Numbered from the stretch's first letter, positions 1-9,803 are shown. The stretch is DNA of 64,000 nt from Mesobacillus sp. S13 (GCF_020422885.1 NZ_CP084622.1:3677001-3741000), one strand, 5' to 3'. Notes: generated from the letters alone by a model not told the origin. Numbers and translations are program-made.

Positions 1-660
1 ATTATAGCGGCGCCCGGAAGAAAAATTGGTTACCTCCGCATCGTAATCTTCTTTTTCATTACCGGCTGCTTTTGAAACTAAGTCATAGTCCGCAATTCCT
101 TTTTCAGCGTAAATGATCGGGAAGTCAGCGTCCGGAGCAAAGCCCATTGTTGGCATTTCCTCATGTTCAAAATAATGGTCTACACAGCGCCAGTCGCTTT
201 CCTCATCAGTACCAATGATCATTCGGACTCGCTTATTAAGTGGCAAACCTAATTCTTTAACGATTTTCATCGCATAATATGCCGCCATGGTTGGCCCTTT
301 ATCGTCGATGGCTCCTCGAGCGAAAATTTTCCCGTCGCGAATTTCTGCCCCATAAGGGTCACTTGTCCAGCCATCCCCTTCTGGCACGACATCGACATGG
401 CAGAGGACACCGACGATTTCGTCTCCTTGCCCGAATTCAAGGTGACCGGCCAGATTACCGACATTCTTAGCCGTAAAACCATCCTTTTCACCAAGTTGCA
501 GCATGTAATCCAATGCTTCTCTTACACCCTCACCAAGCGGTGCCTCATCTGTAGAGTTTTCCTCATCCAAAACACTCTTGATTTTCAGCAGGTCCTGAGC
601 ATCCTTAATTAAGTCCGATTCTCTTTTTTCTACTTCCTTCATCCAATTGATTGAAGTCAT
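1..660 (-). CDS. pepV: PepV-type M20 dipeptidase, N-terminal part only
   Basis: Cytosolic zinc dipeptidase of the M20 family; the first 220 of roughly 465 residues are present and the C-terminal half lies beyond the window edge. Visible motifs are the metal-binding H88-x-D90 (LCHVDVVPEGDGW), the bridging Asp in GAIDDKGP (about 119) and the catalytic/metal Glu pair in GTDEES (about 153). The ATG at 660 is chosen because GGAGG lies at 671-675. In B. subtilis the orthologue ytjP is next to ytzE, as here. The family assignment is firm; substrate range is inferred from the family. Confidence 0.93.
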   Translation of the reverse strand, partial: MTSINWMKEVEKRESDLIKDAQDLLKIKSVLDEENSTDEAPLGEGVREALDYMLQLGEKDGFTAKNVGNLAGHLEFGQGDEIVGVLCHVDVVPEGDGWTSDPYGAEIRDGKIFARGAIDDKGPTMAAYYAMKIVKELGLPLNKRVRMIIGTDEESDWRCVDHYFEHEEMPTMGFAPDADFPIIYAEKGIADYDLVSKAAGNEKEDYDAEVTNFSSGRRYN

Positions 661-1135
661 TCATCCAAACCTCCATATCTTGTTCTATATGTATTTCCCT
701 TAAGAAGTACATTTAAGCTCTGCAATATCATTATTGTACCTTAAATAGCCAGTTGAAAACTTGTTTTATATTTTACTCCTGTTTAACACATTCCGTAAAC
801 AAAGTCACTTTAGATATTTTTTTCTTAATTTTCTAACAACTGTCATATTTAACCTGTTTAAAACCATATTGTTAAGTATATAAACGATTACAAAGGAGGC
901 AGTTATCTAATAAATTATTAATTTTTCATAAAAAACAGTTAATAATCTGGAATTTTATCTTATTAAAGTGTAAAATAGTCCAAAAGGTAAGACATCTTAT
1001 GATTGCCTTTTAAAAATGGACGCAAAAGGAGCTGTCTGGAAAGAAGAAAACTACATACTTGAGGATTCGTCTTCAATCTATAGTCGGTTGCAGGAAAATG
1101 ACAAAGGGGTTTAAAAAAGGATAGGGAGTGGTTGT
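661..1135. other. Intergenic region between divergent pepV and ytzE
   Basis: AT-rich spacer holding the ribosome binding site of pepV (671-675) and that of ytzE (about 1123-1128). It must contain divergent promoters for both genes, but I could not single out convincing hexamers. No ORF, hairpin terminator or repeat stands out. Confidence 0.5.
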
Positions 1136-1357
1136 TTGAAACCTTCGACTAACCGGATGATAAACCGCATCAAATCCATCTACATGTATATATGTCAGAA
1201 TGGTACTGTCACAACTCAAGATCTTGTAGAGGAATTCGGAATTACTCCTCGAACCATCCAGAGGGATTTGAATGTCCTGGCTTATAACGACTTAGTGAAA
1301 AGTCCGAGCCGAGGTAAATGGACAACGACCCAGAAAAAGGTAAAGATGTCTTCATAA
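1136..1357 (+). CDS. ytzE: Small DeoR-type HTH protein (YtzE-like)
   Basis: A 73-residue protein that is essentially one DeoR-type winged helix-turn-helix (VTTQDLVEEFGITPRTIQRDL, about residues 22-42), without the sugar-binding effector domain of full DeoR regulators. The start is TTG at 1136, behind AGGGAG. Length and position between pepV and the ytzG/ytgP genes match B. subtilis ytzE, whose targets are unknown to me. It probably binds DNA, but no operator is evident. Confidence 0.8.
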   Translation: MKPSTNRMINRIKSIYMYICQNGTVTTQDLVEEFGITPRTIQRDLNVLAYNDLVKSPSRGKWTTTQKKVKMSS

Positions 1358-1360
1358 TAC

Positions 1361-1481
1361 GAAAAGCGGAAGTGCCTTGATCAGACCCGACAAGCGCTGG
1401 AGGTCCTGACAGTGAAGTCGTTCTTTGACTTCATTGGCAGGACCGAAGCGTCTAGAGGGTCTAGGCGCTGGAGCTGGACAA
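1361..1481. repeat. Dispersed intergenic repeat, copy 1 (short form)
   Basis: About 120 bp starting GAAAAGCGGAAGTGCCTTGA and ending GCTGGAGCTGGACA. A longer diverged copy lies at 29571-29750; the first roughly 85 bases align almost base for base. Internally CAGTGAAGTCGTT and GACTTCATTG form a hairpin. It resembles the abundant non-coding repeats of Bacillus genomes (bcr-like); that family link is from memory. Confidence 0.75.
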
Positions 1482-1509
1482 CACTCGAAGTAAATGTATG
1501 CTTACTAAT

Positions 1510-1550
1510 AAAAAGAAATCGCCTGAGCTGGTCTCGGCGATTTCTTTTTT
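1510..1550 (-). terminator. Rho-independent terminator of ytzG, possibly bidirectional
   Basis: Stem AAAAAGAAATCGCC (1510-1523) pairs with GGCGATTTCTTTTTT (1536-1550). It has T-runs in both directions and touches the ytzG stop codon. Confidence 0.85.
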
Positions 1551-2265
1551 ATACTTCATAAGTTTGCAACATTTCCACTTCTTCGTCTGTCAGCTCCCTG
1601 TATTCCCCGAGCTCCAGCGTGTCATCGAGCTTAAGCGGCCCCATCGACAATCTCTTCAGGTAAATGACTCTTTTTCCGACTGCTTCGAACATCCGCTTCA
1701 CCTGATGGAATTTGCCTTCGATAATCGTCAGCTCGATATCAGAAGTTAAGCCGGATTTTAAAATAACAAGATCACCCGGTTTTGTTTCATAACCATCATC
1801 GAGAGTGACACCTTTCTTGAATGCCTCTATATCCTCTTCCGTCACTTCTCCCTCTATTACCGCAAAATAGGTTTTAGGAACATGTTTTTTTGGTGATAAA
1901 AGCCTGTGAGATAGCTGTCCATCATTCGTGATCAACAGCAGGCCCTCGGTATCCTTATCAAGCCTCCCTACCGGGAAGGGCTCGAATACCTGGTCTTCGA
2001 TTTCCAGCAAATCAATCACCGTCTCATCACGGTTGTCCTCCGTTGCTGAGATGACGCCAGGAGGCTTGTTCATCATTAAATAAATAAATTCTCTATAATG
2101 GATCTCTTCCCCGTTTAATGTGATCGAATCATTTTCAGGATTCACATGGTGCTTTGCATCCTTGACAATAGCATGATTTACTTTTACAGCACCGTCTTTT
2201 AAAAGTTTCTTCACGTCTTTCCTGCTTCCGTATCCTAAGTTTGAAAGCACTTTATCGATTCGCAT
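1549..2265 (-). CDS. ytzG: RsuA/RluB-family 16S-type pseudouridine synthase
   Basis: Converts uridine to pseudouridine in ribosomal RNA. The 238-residue protein has an N-terminal S4 RNA-binding domain (about 1-60) followed by the RsuA catalytic domain with the motif GRLDKDTEGLLL (catalytic Asp about 103) and MNKPPGVISA. The start at 2265 (MRIDKVLS) is preferred over upstream in-frame codons because AGGAGG lies at 2272-2277 and the S4 domain begins there. Neighbours pepV, ytzE and ytgP match the B. subtilis ytzG context. Confidence 0.92.
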   Translation of the reverse strand: MRIDKVLSNLGYGSRKDVKKLLKDGAVKVNHAIVKDAKHHVNPENDSITLNGEEIHYREFIYLMMNKPPGVISATEDNRDETVIDLLEIEDQVFEPFPVGRLDKDTEGLLLITNDGQLSHRLLSPKKHVPKTYFAVIEGEVTEEDIEAFKKGVTLDDGYETKPGDLVILKSGLTSDIELTIIEGKFHQVKRMFEAVGKRVIYLKRLSMGPLKLDDTLELGEYRELTDEEVEMLQTYEV

Positions 2266-2368
2266 TTCTGTACCTCCTATATTCATATGGGCAGGTGCCC
2301 ATTCCATTTCTAGTTTCCATACATAGACTAATATCATACTTTACTACAGATATGAGGAGATGACCTGA

Positions 2369-2614
2369 ATGAACCATCGACAGCAAGGACAAGGCTTGTA
2401 CATTCCGCTTCCCGGCCTGCCAGGCGGAGGTTACCCGGGTGGTGGATACCCTGGAGGCGGTTACCCTGGCGGAGGCGGCCAATTTGACCAAAGACTCGAC
2501 CGCCTGGAACGACAAATCCAGAGGCTGAACAATCAAATCGACCGCTTGGACCGCAGGGTCGACAGAATTGAGCGCCGCTTGAATATCCGCGATGACCAAC
2601 AGTTTTTTTATTAG
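2369..2614 (+). CDS. Small Gly/Pro-rich protein with C-terminal coiled coil
   Basis: An 81-residue protein of unknown function. Residues about 16-37 are tandem GGGYP repeats (GGGYPGGGYPGGGYPGGG). Residues about 40-75 form a heptad-like Arg/Asp/Leu coiled coil (RLERQIQRLNNQIDRLDRR). GAGGAG precedes the ATG and a clean terminator follows, so it looks like a genuine monocistronic gene. The composition recalls spore-surface proteins of bacilli, but that is a guess; nothing here shows location or expression timing. Confidence 0.75.
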   Translation: MNHRQQGQGLYIPLPGLPGGGYPGGGYPGGGYPGGGGQFDQRLDRLERQIQRLNNQIDRLDRRVDRIERRLNIRDDQQFFY

Positions 2615-2622
2615 GTTGCATT

Positions 2623-2653
2623 AAAAATGGCCTTCATAACCGAAGGCCATTTT
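2623..2653. terminator. Bidirectional terminator between the Gly-rich gene and ytgP
   Basis: Near-perfect hairpin AAAAATGGCCTTC (2623-2635) with GAAGGCCATTTT (2642-2653), between two convergent genes. Confidence 0.9.
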
Positions 2654-2657
2654 CCTA

Positions 2658-4283
2658 TTATACCGGCAGCCTTATTTTGCGCTTGATTTTGGTGACACGG
2701 TCCCCGAAGAGCCTGTCCACCAGTTTGGTCCGGAATCCAAGATAAAAGTATACCGCAGCTCCTACCATTGCAGAGATTCCAATAAGTACAATCGACTGGA
2801 ACTTCGCAGCCGGTGACAGGAATTGGACGAGCACTTCATAGAATGCCAATGTTACACCTGCCATCAAACCTGAAAATACAAGTATCAGAATAACCCTTCT
2901 GGTCACAAAGCCCATTGGATACCTTGCGAACTTTTTGATTACATACATATTGATGAGAATCGCTGCCACATAACCCAACGCAGTTGAAAAAACAGCACCT
3001 TGCGTTTCGAACATCTTGATCATTGGAATATTGAGAGTAAGCTTCACCAATAGTCCTGTCAGCAAACTCAAGATTGTAAAACGCTGTTCATTTATTCCTT
3101 GCAGGATGGCCGCTGTAACGGAATAAAGTGCAAATAAGATGGCTACTGGCGCATAGGTTCTCAGAATTTCAGTTCCTAAAGGATCATTTTCATAGAAAAC
3201 TGTGAACATAGGCTGTGCAAGTAAGGACAAACCAATAGCTGCAGGGACAGTCAGATACATGAGTACCTGGAAGGTTTGGTCCAGCTGACGTCGCATTCCT
3301 ATGCGGTCATTATCCGTAAATGCCTTCGTAATGCTAGGAACCAAAGTCAAAGAAAATGCGGTAGCCAGCGATACTGGAATAATGACGAGTTTATGTGTTT
3401 GGAAATTCAATACACCAAAGGCTGCCTGAGCATCATTCGGGTCCAGCCCTGTAGATACCATCGCCTTTTCAAAAGTGATCATATCAATGAACTGGAACAA
3501 TGGATTAGCAATGCCGACAAAGACAAAAGGAGCAGCGTAAATCAATATTTCCTTATAAATTTCTTTTAAGGAGATATCCATTGTGCCCTTGTCTTCTTTT
3601 AACAATTCATCGAGATGCGGCTTACGTTTAAACCAGTACCATCCAAGAACACCAAGACTGCCAATTGCCCCAATGAACGCAGCAAAAGTTGCGACACTGA
3701 CAGCCGTAACCATACTTCCTTTCATGATGGCTAAAACAATATAAGCCCCTGCCAGCAAAAAGACAATCCTGACAACTTGTTCAACAACCTGTGAAACAGC
3801 AGATGGCCCCATTGATTGATGTCCTTGAAAATAGCCTCTGATCAAACTCATGAATGGCACAATTATTAACGCAAAGCTAACAGCCCTGATTACAGTAGTG
3901 ACATCCTCTGGCCTGATTTTAACATTGCTGTCACTTGAACTGATGGTAATATCCGCTAAGAGTGGTGCTGTCAAATACATCACCAGGAACGACAATATTC
4001 CCGTTCCCAACATGACAGCTATACCTGACTTGAATAACTTCCTTCCGACCGCATATTCACCGAGAGCGTTATACTTGGCGATAAATTTAGAAACAGCCAG
4101 TGGTACTCCTGCTGTTGCGACGCTAATGAAAATCGTGTAAGGGATGTAGGAGTATGAATAAAGCACTGTCCCATATTTATCGATAATCGCGTAAAAAGGA
4201 ATAACATAAAACAGCCCCAGCACTTTTGATAGTATCGTGCCAAGCGTCAGTATGAACGTCCCTCTTAAAAGCTTTGATGACAT
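2658..4283 (-). CDS. ytgP: YtgP-type MOP-superfamily flippase (polysaccharide/lipid II-like)
   Basis: Integral membrane protein of 541 residues with about 14 hydrophobic segments, of the polysaccharide-biosynthesis/MATE-like family (YtgP, a relative of SpoVB and MurJ-type flippases). The start at 4283 (MSSKLLRGTFILTLG) opens directly onto the first membrane segment and follows AGGGATC; the 30-residue upstream extension is not needed. Family members are linked to cell-wall precursor export. The B. subtilis neighbours are the same (ytzG upstream, ytfP downstream). Confidence 0.9.
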   Translation of the reverse strand: MSSKLLRGTFILTLGTILSKVLGLFYVIPFYAIIDKYGTVLYSYSYIPYTIFISVATAGVPLAVSKFIAKYNALGEYAVGRKLFKSGIAVMLGTGILSFLVMYLTAPLLADITISSSDSNVKIRPEDVTTVIRAVSFALIIVPFMSLIRGYFQGHQSMGPSAVSQVVEQVVRIVFLLAGAYIVLAIMKGSMVTAVSVATFAAFIGAIGSLGVLGWYWFKRKPHLDELLKEDKGTMDISLKEIYKEILIYAAPFVFVGIANPLFQFIDMITFEKAMVSTGLDPNDAQAAFGVLNFQTHKLVIIPVSLATAFSLTLVPSITKAFTDNDRIGMRRQLDQTFQVLMYLTVPAAIGLSLLAQPMFTVFYENDPLGTEILRTYAPVAILFALYSVTAAILQGINEQRFTILSLLTGLLVKLTLNIPMIKMFETQGAVFSTALGYVAAILINMYVIKKFARYPMGFVTRRVILILVFSGLMAGVTLAFYEVLVQFLSPAAKFQSIVLIGISAMVGAAVYFYLGFRTKLVDRLFGDRVTKIKRKIRLPV

Positions 4284-4576
4284 AAGATCCCTACTTTTCA
4301 ATCTATATAATAAAAACAGATTACAAACTTGTATTTTACCATAAACACATTCACATACAGTGATATTTATCAATGGATGCAGAATTTGCCTGTATCCATG
4401 CTGCAGAGTTTTCCTGCATTCCCTAGTTTACTCCTTCTGGGTGCTGACTGCCAGTTTTCCGGCTGGATTTCGTTTGAAGGATCTCATTCATGGCAATGTT
4501 TTTAATGAAGAGATACATTATAATAATAAAAGTGCTCAAATGATTTTAAAAAGTAATACGAAAAGTTGGTGAAGCA

Positions 4577-5845
4577 ATGAAATACGATGTAATCGTCCTT
4601 GGCGGCGGTCCGTCTGGCTTGATGGCAGCAATTGCTGCTGGTGAACAGGGAGCGAAGGTGCTGCTGATTGACAAAGGAGACAAGCTTGGTCGAAAACTGG
4701 CGATCTCCGGCGGCGGGCGCTGTAATGTGACCAACCGGCTGCCTGTAGATGAAATCATTAAACATATACCCGGAAATGGACGGTTCTTATACAGCGCCCT
4801 TTCGATTTTCAGCAATGAAGATATTATTTCATTTTTTGAAAGGCTCGGCATCCAGCTAAAAGAAGAGGATCACGGCCGGATGTTCCCAGTCAGTGACAAA
4901 GCACAATCTGTTGTGGACGCCCTTTTATCAAAGCTGAAAGAATTAAAGGTAGAAATCAAGACGAACACTCCAGTTGCTCATGTACATTACAAGGATGGCA
5001 AAGCTGAGTCGGTTGAACTGAAAAATGGTGAAAGATTCTATGCTGAAAGCGTCATTATCGCTGTCGGCGGAAAATCTGTGCCCCATACTGGTTCAACTGG
5101 TGATGGGTATGCCTGGGCGGAAAAAGCGGGCCATACAATCACTGCATTGTTCCCAACTGAAGTTCCATTGACCTCTTCTGAACCATTTATAAAAGAAAAG
5201 GTTTTGCAGGGCCTATCGCTGAGAGGAGTGGCGCTTAGCGTCCTGAATCCAAAAGGGAAAGCGCTGATTACGCATAAAATGGATATGATATTTACACACA
5301 TTGGTGTCAGCGGACCTGCGGTTCTTCGCTGCAGCCAGTTCGTCGTAAAAGCAATGCAGAAATGGAACCTGAAAGAGGTTGTCATGTCCCTGGATGCCCT
5401 TCCTGACATGAAAGAGGAAGAATTGTTCCAGGAGATCAATAAACTGATCAAAGCCGAGCCAAAAAAAGCTGTGAAGAATTTGCTTAAAGGGCTGCTGCCT
5501 GAACGTTACTTGATGTTCCTGCTAGAGCGCAATGAGATCGATCCCGCTATGCAGGGAGGACAGCTCGGCCATGAAAAAATCAGAAGCTTCGCCAAGTCAG
5601 CCAAGCAATTCGAATTCAAAGTCAACGGCACCCTCCCGCTTGATAAAGCCTTCGTTACCGGAGGGGGCGTATCCGTCAAAGAAGTCGAGCCGCAAACAAT
5701 GGCTTCAAAAAAAGCTGATGGCCTATATTTCTGCGGAGAAATCCTCGACATCCACGGCTATACTGGAGGCTATAATATCACCTCCGCCCTTGTCACCGGA
5801 CGTCTCGCCGGAACCAATGCCGCAGAATTCGCGCTGCAAAAATAG
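4577..5845 (+). CDS. ytfP: HI0933-family FAD-dependent oxidoreductase YtfP
   Basis: A 422-residue flavoprotein with an N-terminal Rossmann dinucleotide-binding motif ([17 protein letters not shown], about 7-23) and the diagnostic C-terminal FAD motif [14 protein letters not shown] (about 391-404). It belongs to the HI0933/YhiN family, whose substrate is not established. It is divergent from ytgP, as in B. subtilis. Downstream lies tandem array A, whose first unit could serve as its terminator. Confidence 0.92.
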   Translation: MKYDVIVLGGGPSGLMAAIAAGEQGAKVLLIDKGDKLGRKLAISGGGRCNVTNRLPVDEIIKHIPGNGRFLYSALSIFSNEDIISFFERLGIQLKEEDHGRMFPVSDKAQSVVDALLSKLKELKVEIKTNTPVAHVHYKDGKAESVELKNGERFYAESVIIAVGGKSVPHTGSTGDGYAWAEKAGHTITALFPTEVPLTSSEPFIKEKVLQGLSLRGVALSVLNPKGKALITHKMDMIFTHIGVSGPAVLRCSQFVVKAMQKWNLKEVVMSLDALPDMKEEELFQEINKLIKAEPKKAVKNLLKGLLPERYLMFLLERNEIDPAMQGGQLGHEKIRSFAKSAKQFEFKVNGTLPLDKAFVTGGGVSVKEVEPQTMASKKADGLYFCGEILDIHGYTGGYNITSALVTGRLAGTNAAEFALQK

Positions 5846-5859
5846 AGTAAATGACTAAG

Positions 5860-6176
5860 TGTCCGTCATAAATTTTGATGACGGACATTTTTGCTCTCGT
5901 TCCATCTGTTTTTGTTCGTCATACCCTCGATGACGGACATTTTTTGCTGGCGTTCCACCTGTTTTTGTCCGTCATCGCCCTGATGACGGACACTTTTGCT
6001 TGATATCCTCCTATTTTTGTCCGTCATCGCCCTGATGACGGACACTTTTGCTCATATTCCTCCTATTTTTGTCCATCATAGCGTCCATGACGGACACTTT
6101 TGTTTGTCATCCATCTATTTTTGTCCATCATAGCCTCCACACCGGACACTTTTGCTCGCGTTCCAGTTGTTTTTAC
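5860..6176. repeat. Tandem array A: six about 52-bp units, each an inverted repeat
   Basis: Units begin with TGTCCGTCAT or a variant at 5860, 5913, 5966, 6018, 6070 and 6122, i.e. steps of 53, 53, 52, 52, 52. The first four units read TGTCCGTCAT, a short loop, then ATGACGGACA and a T-run (CTTTTGCT type), so each resembles a small intrinsic terminator. The later units are more diverged. The array fills the gap between the convergent genes ytfP and cse60 and has no coding potential. Confidence 0.92.
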
Positions 6177-6197
6177 CCATCCCGATCACAAACTAAA

Positions 6198-6229
6198 ACA
6201 GAGCCTGAGTGATAACACTCAGGCTCTGT
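6198..6229 (-). terminator. Terminator hairpin at the end of cse60
   Basis: Perfect stem ACAGAGCCTGAGTG (6198-6211) with CACTCAGGCTCTGT (6216-6229), loop ATAA, followed on the minus strand by TTTTAG. It overlaps the last codons of cse60. Confidence 0.75.
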
Positions 6230-6404
6230 ACACAACCATGGCTGAAAAACAGTAGATTTGTTCTTCGTCTTCTTCTTCAGGCAGGACCGCGACATTGTAT
6301 TTAATGTCTAAAAGCTTTTTTTCATCGAGCTTTTCCAGAAAGCGGTTCATATCCTGTTCTAAATCTTTTTCATGTTCGTGATCAAATACTCTGACCTGGA
6401 TCAA
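6219..6404 (-). CDS. cse60: Sporulation protein Cse60 (YteV-like)
   Basis: A 61-residue protein matching the small sporulation protein Cse60, which in B. subtilis is sigma-E controlled; its molecular role is unknown. The start is taken as TTG at 6404 because AAGGAAGG lies 7-14 bases upstream and the product then begins IQVRVFDxEHEKDLE, the normal family N-terminus. The longer in-frame ATG at 6443 has no good Shine-Dalgarno sequence. The end is embedded in the terminator hairpin. Confidence 0.88.
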   Translation of the reverse strand: MIQVRVFDHEHEKDLEQDMNRFLEKLDEKKLLDIKYNVAVLPEEEDEEQIYCFSAMVVYRA

Positions 6405-6461
6405 GGTAAGTCGTCCTTCCTTTTTAGCATCCATTCTGGCCATATTTTCAGAATTTTATAA

Positions 6462-6773
6462 TTATGGACGTTTTGTTTCTCCGCCCCAGCTCATCATGCC
6501 GCCAACCATGTTGCGTGTTTTGTAGCCCTGCTCATTCATGTAGTGGCAGACGTTGCCGCTTCGTGCGCTTGAACGGCAGATGAAGATGTATTCCTTATCT
6601 TTGTCGAATTCGTTCAGTCTTTCAGGGATTTCGCCCATTGGTACGTGCTTAGCTCCAGGAATCATGCCGGATTCCACTTCATCATGTTCACGTACATCAA
6701 CCATTTCTGGCTTTTCGCCTGCTTCCAGCTTCTTTTGAAGTTCTTCTGTTGTGATTGTTTCAATTTTATTCAT
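6462..6773 (-). CDS. ytwF: Single-domain rhodanese (YtwF-like sulfurtransferase)
   Basis: A 103-residue single rhodanese domain with the active-site loop CRSSARSG (Cys about 66), i.e. a six-residue loop typical of sulfurtransferases. It starts MNKIETITTEELQKKLEAGE and ends in the family-typical GGMMSWGG. GGAGGAAA precedes the ATG. It moves sulfur from a persulfide donor to a cellular acceptor that is not identifiable here. It lies just downstream of leuS, as ytwF does in B. subtilis. Confidence 0.88.
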   Translation of the reverse strand: MNKIETITTEELQKKLEAGEKPEMVDVREHDEVESGMIPGAKHVPMGEIPERLNEFDKDKEYIFICRSSARSGNVCHYMNEQGYKTRNMVGGMMSWGGETKRP

Positions 6774-6914
6774 TGTGTATTTCCTCCATTTACTTGGATT
6801 TAATCTTCTTAAAAAGGATTCATAATACCATAATGTATTTTCCCCTATTTATTATATAAAAACTCTTTTTATAATACAAAGAAAAAACCTTACGGGGTAT
6901 TTGCACCATTGAAA

Positions 6915-6940
6915 CAAAGGATCGCCAAAGCGATCCTTTG
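6915..6940 (-). terminator. Terminator hairpin after leuS
   Basis: Stem CAAAGGATCGC (6915-6925) with GCGATCCTTTG (6930-6940), loop CAAA, just beyond the leuS stop. The minus-strand T-tail is short (TTTC). Confidence 0.65.
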
Positions 6941-6950
6941 CGTCAATAGA

Positions 6951-9365
6951 TTAATTAGCAACAATATTAACGAGCTTTCCAGGTACCGCAATCACTTTAC
7001 GGATTGTTTTACCGTCGATTTGTTCCTTAACGGCATCATCGCCCATTGCGATCTGCTCTAATGTTTCTCTATTTGCATCTACCGGTACCATCATCTTCGC
7101 CTTGATTTTTCCATTCACCTGGACAACGATTTCAACTTCGTCATCAACAAGCTTGGCTTCATCATAAGCAGGCCATGCTGCATAAGTGATGGATTCACTG
7201 TGTCCTAGCTTTGCCCAGAGTTCTTCAGCAATATGCGGCGTGATTGGCGCCAGCATTTTCACAAAGCCTTCCACGTATGCTTTCGGAAACTCTTCCGCTT
7301 TGTATGCTTCATTTATGAAGACCATCATTTGTGAAATCGCTGTGTTGAAGCGAAGTCCTTCGTAATCCTCAGTCACCTTTTTGACCGTCTGATGGTATAC
7401 CTTCTCAAGGTTTACACTATCAGTATCCTTGACTTTCTCGCTTAGGCTGCCGTTTTCGTTGACGAACAAGCGCCAGATGCGGTCAAGGAAGCGACGAGAT
7501 CCGTCAAGTCCGTTGGTTGACCATGCGATGGATGCTTCTAGCGGCCCCATGAACATTTCATAAAGACGAAGCGTATCTGCCCCATGGCTTTCAACGATCT
7601 CATCCGGATTGACGACATTGCCTTTTGATTTGCTCATCTTTTCATTATTTTCACCAAGGATCATCCCCTGGTTAAAAAGCTTTTGGAAAGGCTCCTTCGT
7701 GTGGACAACTCCTACATCGTAAAGGACCTTGTGCCAGAAACGAGCGTATAGCAAGTGCAATACCGCGTGTTCCGCTCCACCGATATAAATATCAACCGGA
7801 AGCCATTGCTTTAATTTCTCCTTATCAGCAAGTGCCTTGTCGTTTTTTGGATCGATATAGCGAAGGTAGTACCAGCAGCTGCCACCCCATTGCGGCATCG
7901 TATTCGTTTCCCTGCGGCCTTTTTTGCCTGTTTCAGGGTCAACGACATTCACCCAGTCATCGATATTGGCAAGTGGAGACTCGCCTGTACCAGATGGTTT
8001 GATATCCTTCGTTTTAGGAAGAACTAAAGGCAACTGGTCTTCTGGAACTGCTGACATTGTGCCATCTTCCCAGTGAATGATTGGGATCGGTTCGCCCCAG
8101 TAACGCTGGCGGCTGAACAGCCAGTCGCGAAGGCGGTAAGTGACCTTCTTCGTTCCGATGCCTTTTTCCTCAAGCCAGGATATCATCTTGCTGATGCCTT
8201 CTTCTTTGTTCATGCCATTTAGGAATTCAGAATTAACATGTTCCCCGTCGCCAGTGTAAGCTTCTTTTTGAATGTCTCCTCCGGCAACGACTTCCTTGAT
8301 CTCCAAATCGAACTTTTTCGCAAATTCGTAGTCTCTTTCGTCATGGCCAGGTACCGCCATGATTGCTCCTGTTCCATATGAAGCTAGAACATAGTCAGCA
8401 ATCCAGATTGGCATTTTTTCGCCGTTCGCCGGGTTGATTGCGTAAGCACCAGTGAAGACGCCTGTTTTATCCTTCGCAAGGTCCGTACGCTCTAGGTCGC
8501 TCTTGCTCTTGATTTCATCGATATATTTTTCGACTGCAGCCTTCTGTTCAGCTGTCGTGATTGAATCAACAAGCTGGTGTTCTGGTGCAAGCACCGCATA
8601 AGTTGCACCGAAAAGTGTATCAGGACGCGTTGTGAAAACCGTGAATGTTCCTTCATGACCCTCGATGTTGAACGTGATTTCAGCACCTTCAGAGCGGCCG
8701 ATCCAGTTTCGCTGCATATCTTTCAAGCTTTCTGGCCAATCAAGCAAATCCAAATCCTCAAGCAGGCGATCTGCATAAGCAGTGATTTTAAGCATCCACT
8801 GTCTCATCGGACGGCGCTCGACCGGGTGGCCACCGCGCTCACTTTTTCCGTCGATTACTTCTTCATTCGCTAAAACAGTTCCAAGTGCCGGACACCAGTT
8901 AACCGCTACTTCATCAATGTACGCCAAGCCTTTTTCATAAAGCTTCAAGAAAATCCATTGCGTCCACTTATAGTATTCCGGATCTGTCGTGTTGACTTCG
9001 CGATCCCAGTCGTATGAAAAACCTAGTGCCTTGATCTGGCGGCGGAACGTGTTGATGTTCTGCTCTGTGAATTCTGCCGGATCATTCCCTGTATCAAGAG
9101 CGTACTGCTCTGCAGGAAGCCCGAACGCATCCCAGCCCATTGGATGAAGGACATTGAATCCCTGCATTCTTTTCATGCGGGATAGGATGTCAGTCGCCGT
9201 GTATCCTTCCGGGTGGCCAACGTGAAGACCGGCACCAGATGGATACGGGAACATATCCAGCGCGTAGAATTTCTCTTTACCTTTATCTTCAGTTGTTTTG
9301 AACGTTTTGTTTTCTTCCCAATGCGTTTGCCATTTTTTCTCGATTTCCTGATGGTTAAAACTCAT
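6951..9365 (-). CDS. leuS: Leucyl-tRNA synthetase
   Basis: Class I aminoacyl-tRNA synthetase of 804 residues, charging tRNA-Leu in the cytosol. The HIGH motif appears as HVGH (48-51) and the KMSKS loop as EKMSKSKGN. The large inserted editing domain (CP1) with [11 protein letters not shown] is present. The ATG at 9365 is chosen because AGGAGG (9375-9380) sits 9 bases upstream; an in-frame TTG at 9371 would be only 3 bases away. Expression is controlled by the T-box leader upstream. Confidence 0.98.
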   Translation of the reverse strand: MSFNHQEIEKKWQTHWEENKTFKTTEDKGKEKFYALDMFPYPSGAGLHVGHPEGYTATDILSRMKRMQGFNVLHPMGWDAFGLPAEQYALDTGNDPAEFTEQNINTFRRQIKALGFSYDWDREVNTTDPEYYKWTQWIFLKLYEKGLAYIDEVAVNWCPALGTVLANEEVIDGKSERGGHPVERRPMRQWMLKITAYADRLLEDLDLLDWPESLKDMQRNWIGRSEGAEITFNIEGHEGTFTVFTTRPDTLFGATYAVLAPEHQLVDSITTAEQKAAVEKYIDEIKSKSDLERTDLAKDKTGVFTGAYAINPANGEKMPIWIADYVLASYGTGAIMAVPGHDERDYEFAKKFDLEIKEVVAGGDIQKEAYTGDGEHVNSEFLNGMNKEEGISKMISWLEEKGIGTKKVTYRLRDWLFSRQRYWGEPIPIIHWEDGTMSAVPEDQLPLVLPKTKDIKPSGTGESPLANIDDWVNVVDPETGKKGRRETNTMPQWGGSCWYYLRYIDPKNDKALADKEKLKQWLPVDIYIGGAEHAVLHLLYARFWHKVLYDVGVVHTKEPFQKLFNQGMILGENNEKMSKSKGNVVNPDEIVESHGADTLRLYEMFMGPLEASIAWSTNGLDGSRRFLDRIWRLFVNENGSLSEKVKDTDSVNLEKVYHQTVKKVTEDYEGLRFNTAISQMMVFINEAYKAEEFPKAYVEGFVKMLAPITPHIAEELWAKLGHSESITYAAWPAYDEAKLVDDEVEIVVQVNGKIKAKMMVPVDANRETLEQIAMGDDAVKEQIDGKTIRKVIAVPGKLVNIVAN

Positions 9366-9432
9366 CGTCAATGTCCTCCTGTTTGGTTTCGATTTATTTT
9401 TAGCGGATGGTGTTTCTTTTAGAAAATAAAAA

Positions 9433-9676
9433 ACTCCCGTCCCTGTAAAAGGGACGAGAGGCTATGTATGATCTCCCGCGGTACCACCCAAATTAGTGTG
9501 CAACACTCGCTTCATTCATCCTTAACGCGGAAAACGGCAAGCACTACTGAAGAGTTCGCGCTTGCGACTCAAAGGCGAGTTCATGATGTTCCCGTCTGGC
9601 TTGCACCGACCGCCAGCTCTCTTGCACAGGTTTTACACCACTACTACTCCTTGTCGAAGTCTTTCGTTATGAATAT
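9433..9676 (-). promoter_or_regulatory. T-box leader of leuS
   Basis: tRNA-sensing leader on the minus strand. The T-box sequence GGGTGGTACCGCGGG lies at 9475-9489 and the terminator CTCTCGTCCC/GGGACGGGAG at about 9433-9457 is followed by TTTTTTATTTTC. The upstream Stem I region contains a candidate Leu specifier CTC at 9577-9579 (in GAACTCGCC). Uncharged tRNA-Leu should favour the antiterminator and allow leuS transcription. The specifier assignment is by eye and needs a fold. Confidence 0.95.
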
Positions 9677-9682
9677 AGAGAT

Positions 9683-9711
9683 ATTGTAATAAAATTCCCT
9701 CGCATATGCAA
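9683..9711 (-). promoter_or_regulatory. Sigma-A promoter of leuS
   Basis: Minus strand TTGCAT, 17 bp, TACAAT; transcription would start near 9676, just ahead of T-box Stem I. Confidence 0.65.
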
Positions 9712-9748
9712 GCGGGGATGAAATAAATGATGATAGAAAGTATTATAT

Positions 9749-9803
9749 GATGGTTTCTGCTGCTGGTGCAGGCTTTTTCCTATGCCAGCAGCCAGAAACC
9801 ATC
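9749..9803. terminator. Long hairpin between glcF and the leuS leader
   Basis: GATGGTTTCTGCTGCTGG (9749-9766) pairs with CCAGCAGCCAGAAACCATC (9785-9803) with one bulge. It lies 50 bases past the glcF stop and probably ends that transcript, though no strong T-run follows on either strand. Confidence 0.55.

Noticed and set aside
6219..6443. Longer Cse60 start at ATG 6443
   Set aside because: No Shine-Dalgarno sequence there, while AAGGAAGG precedes the TTG at 6404, which gives the normal Cse60 N-terminus.
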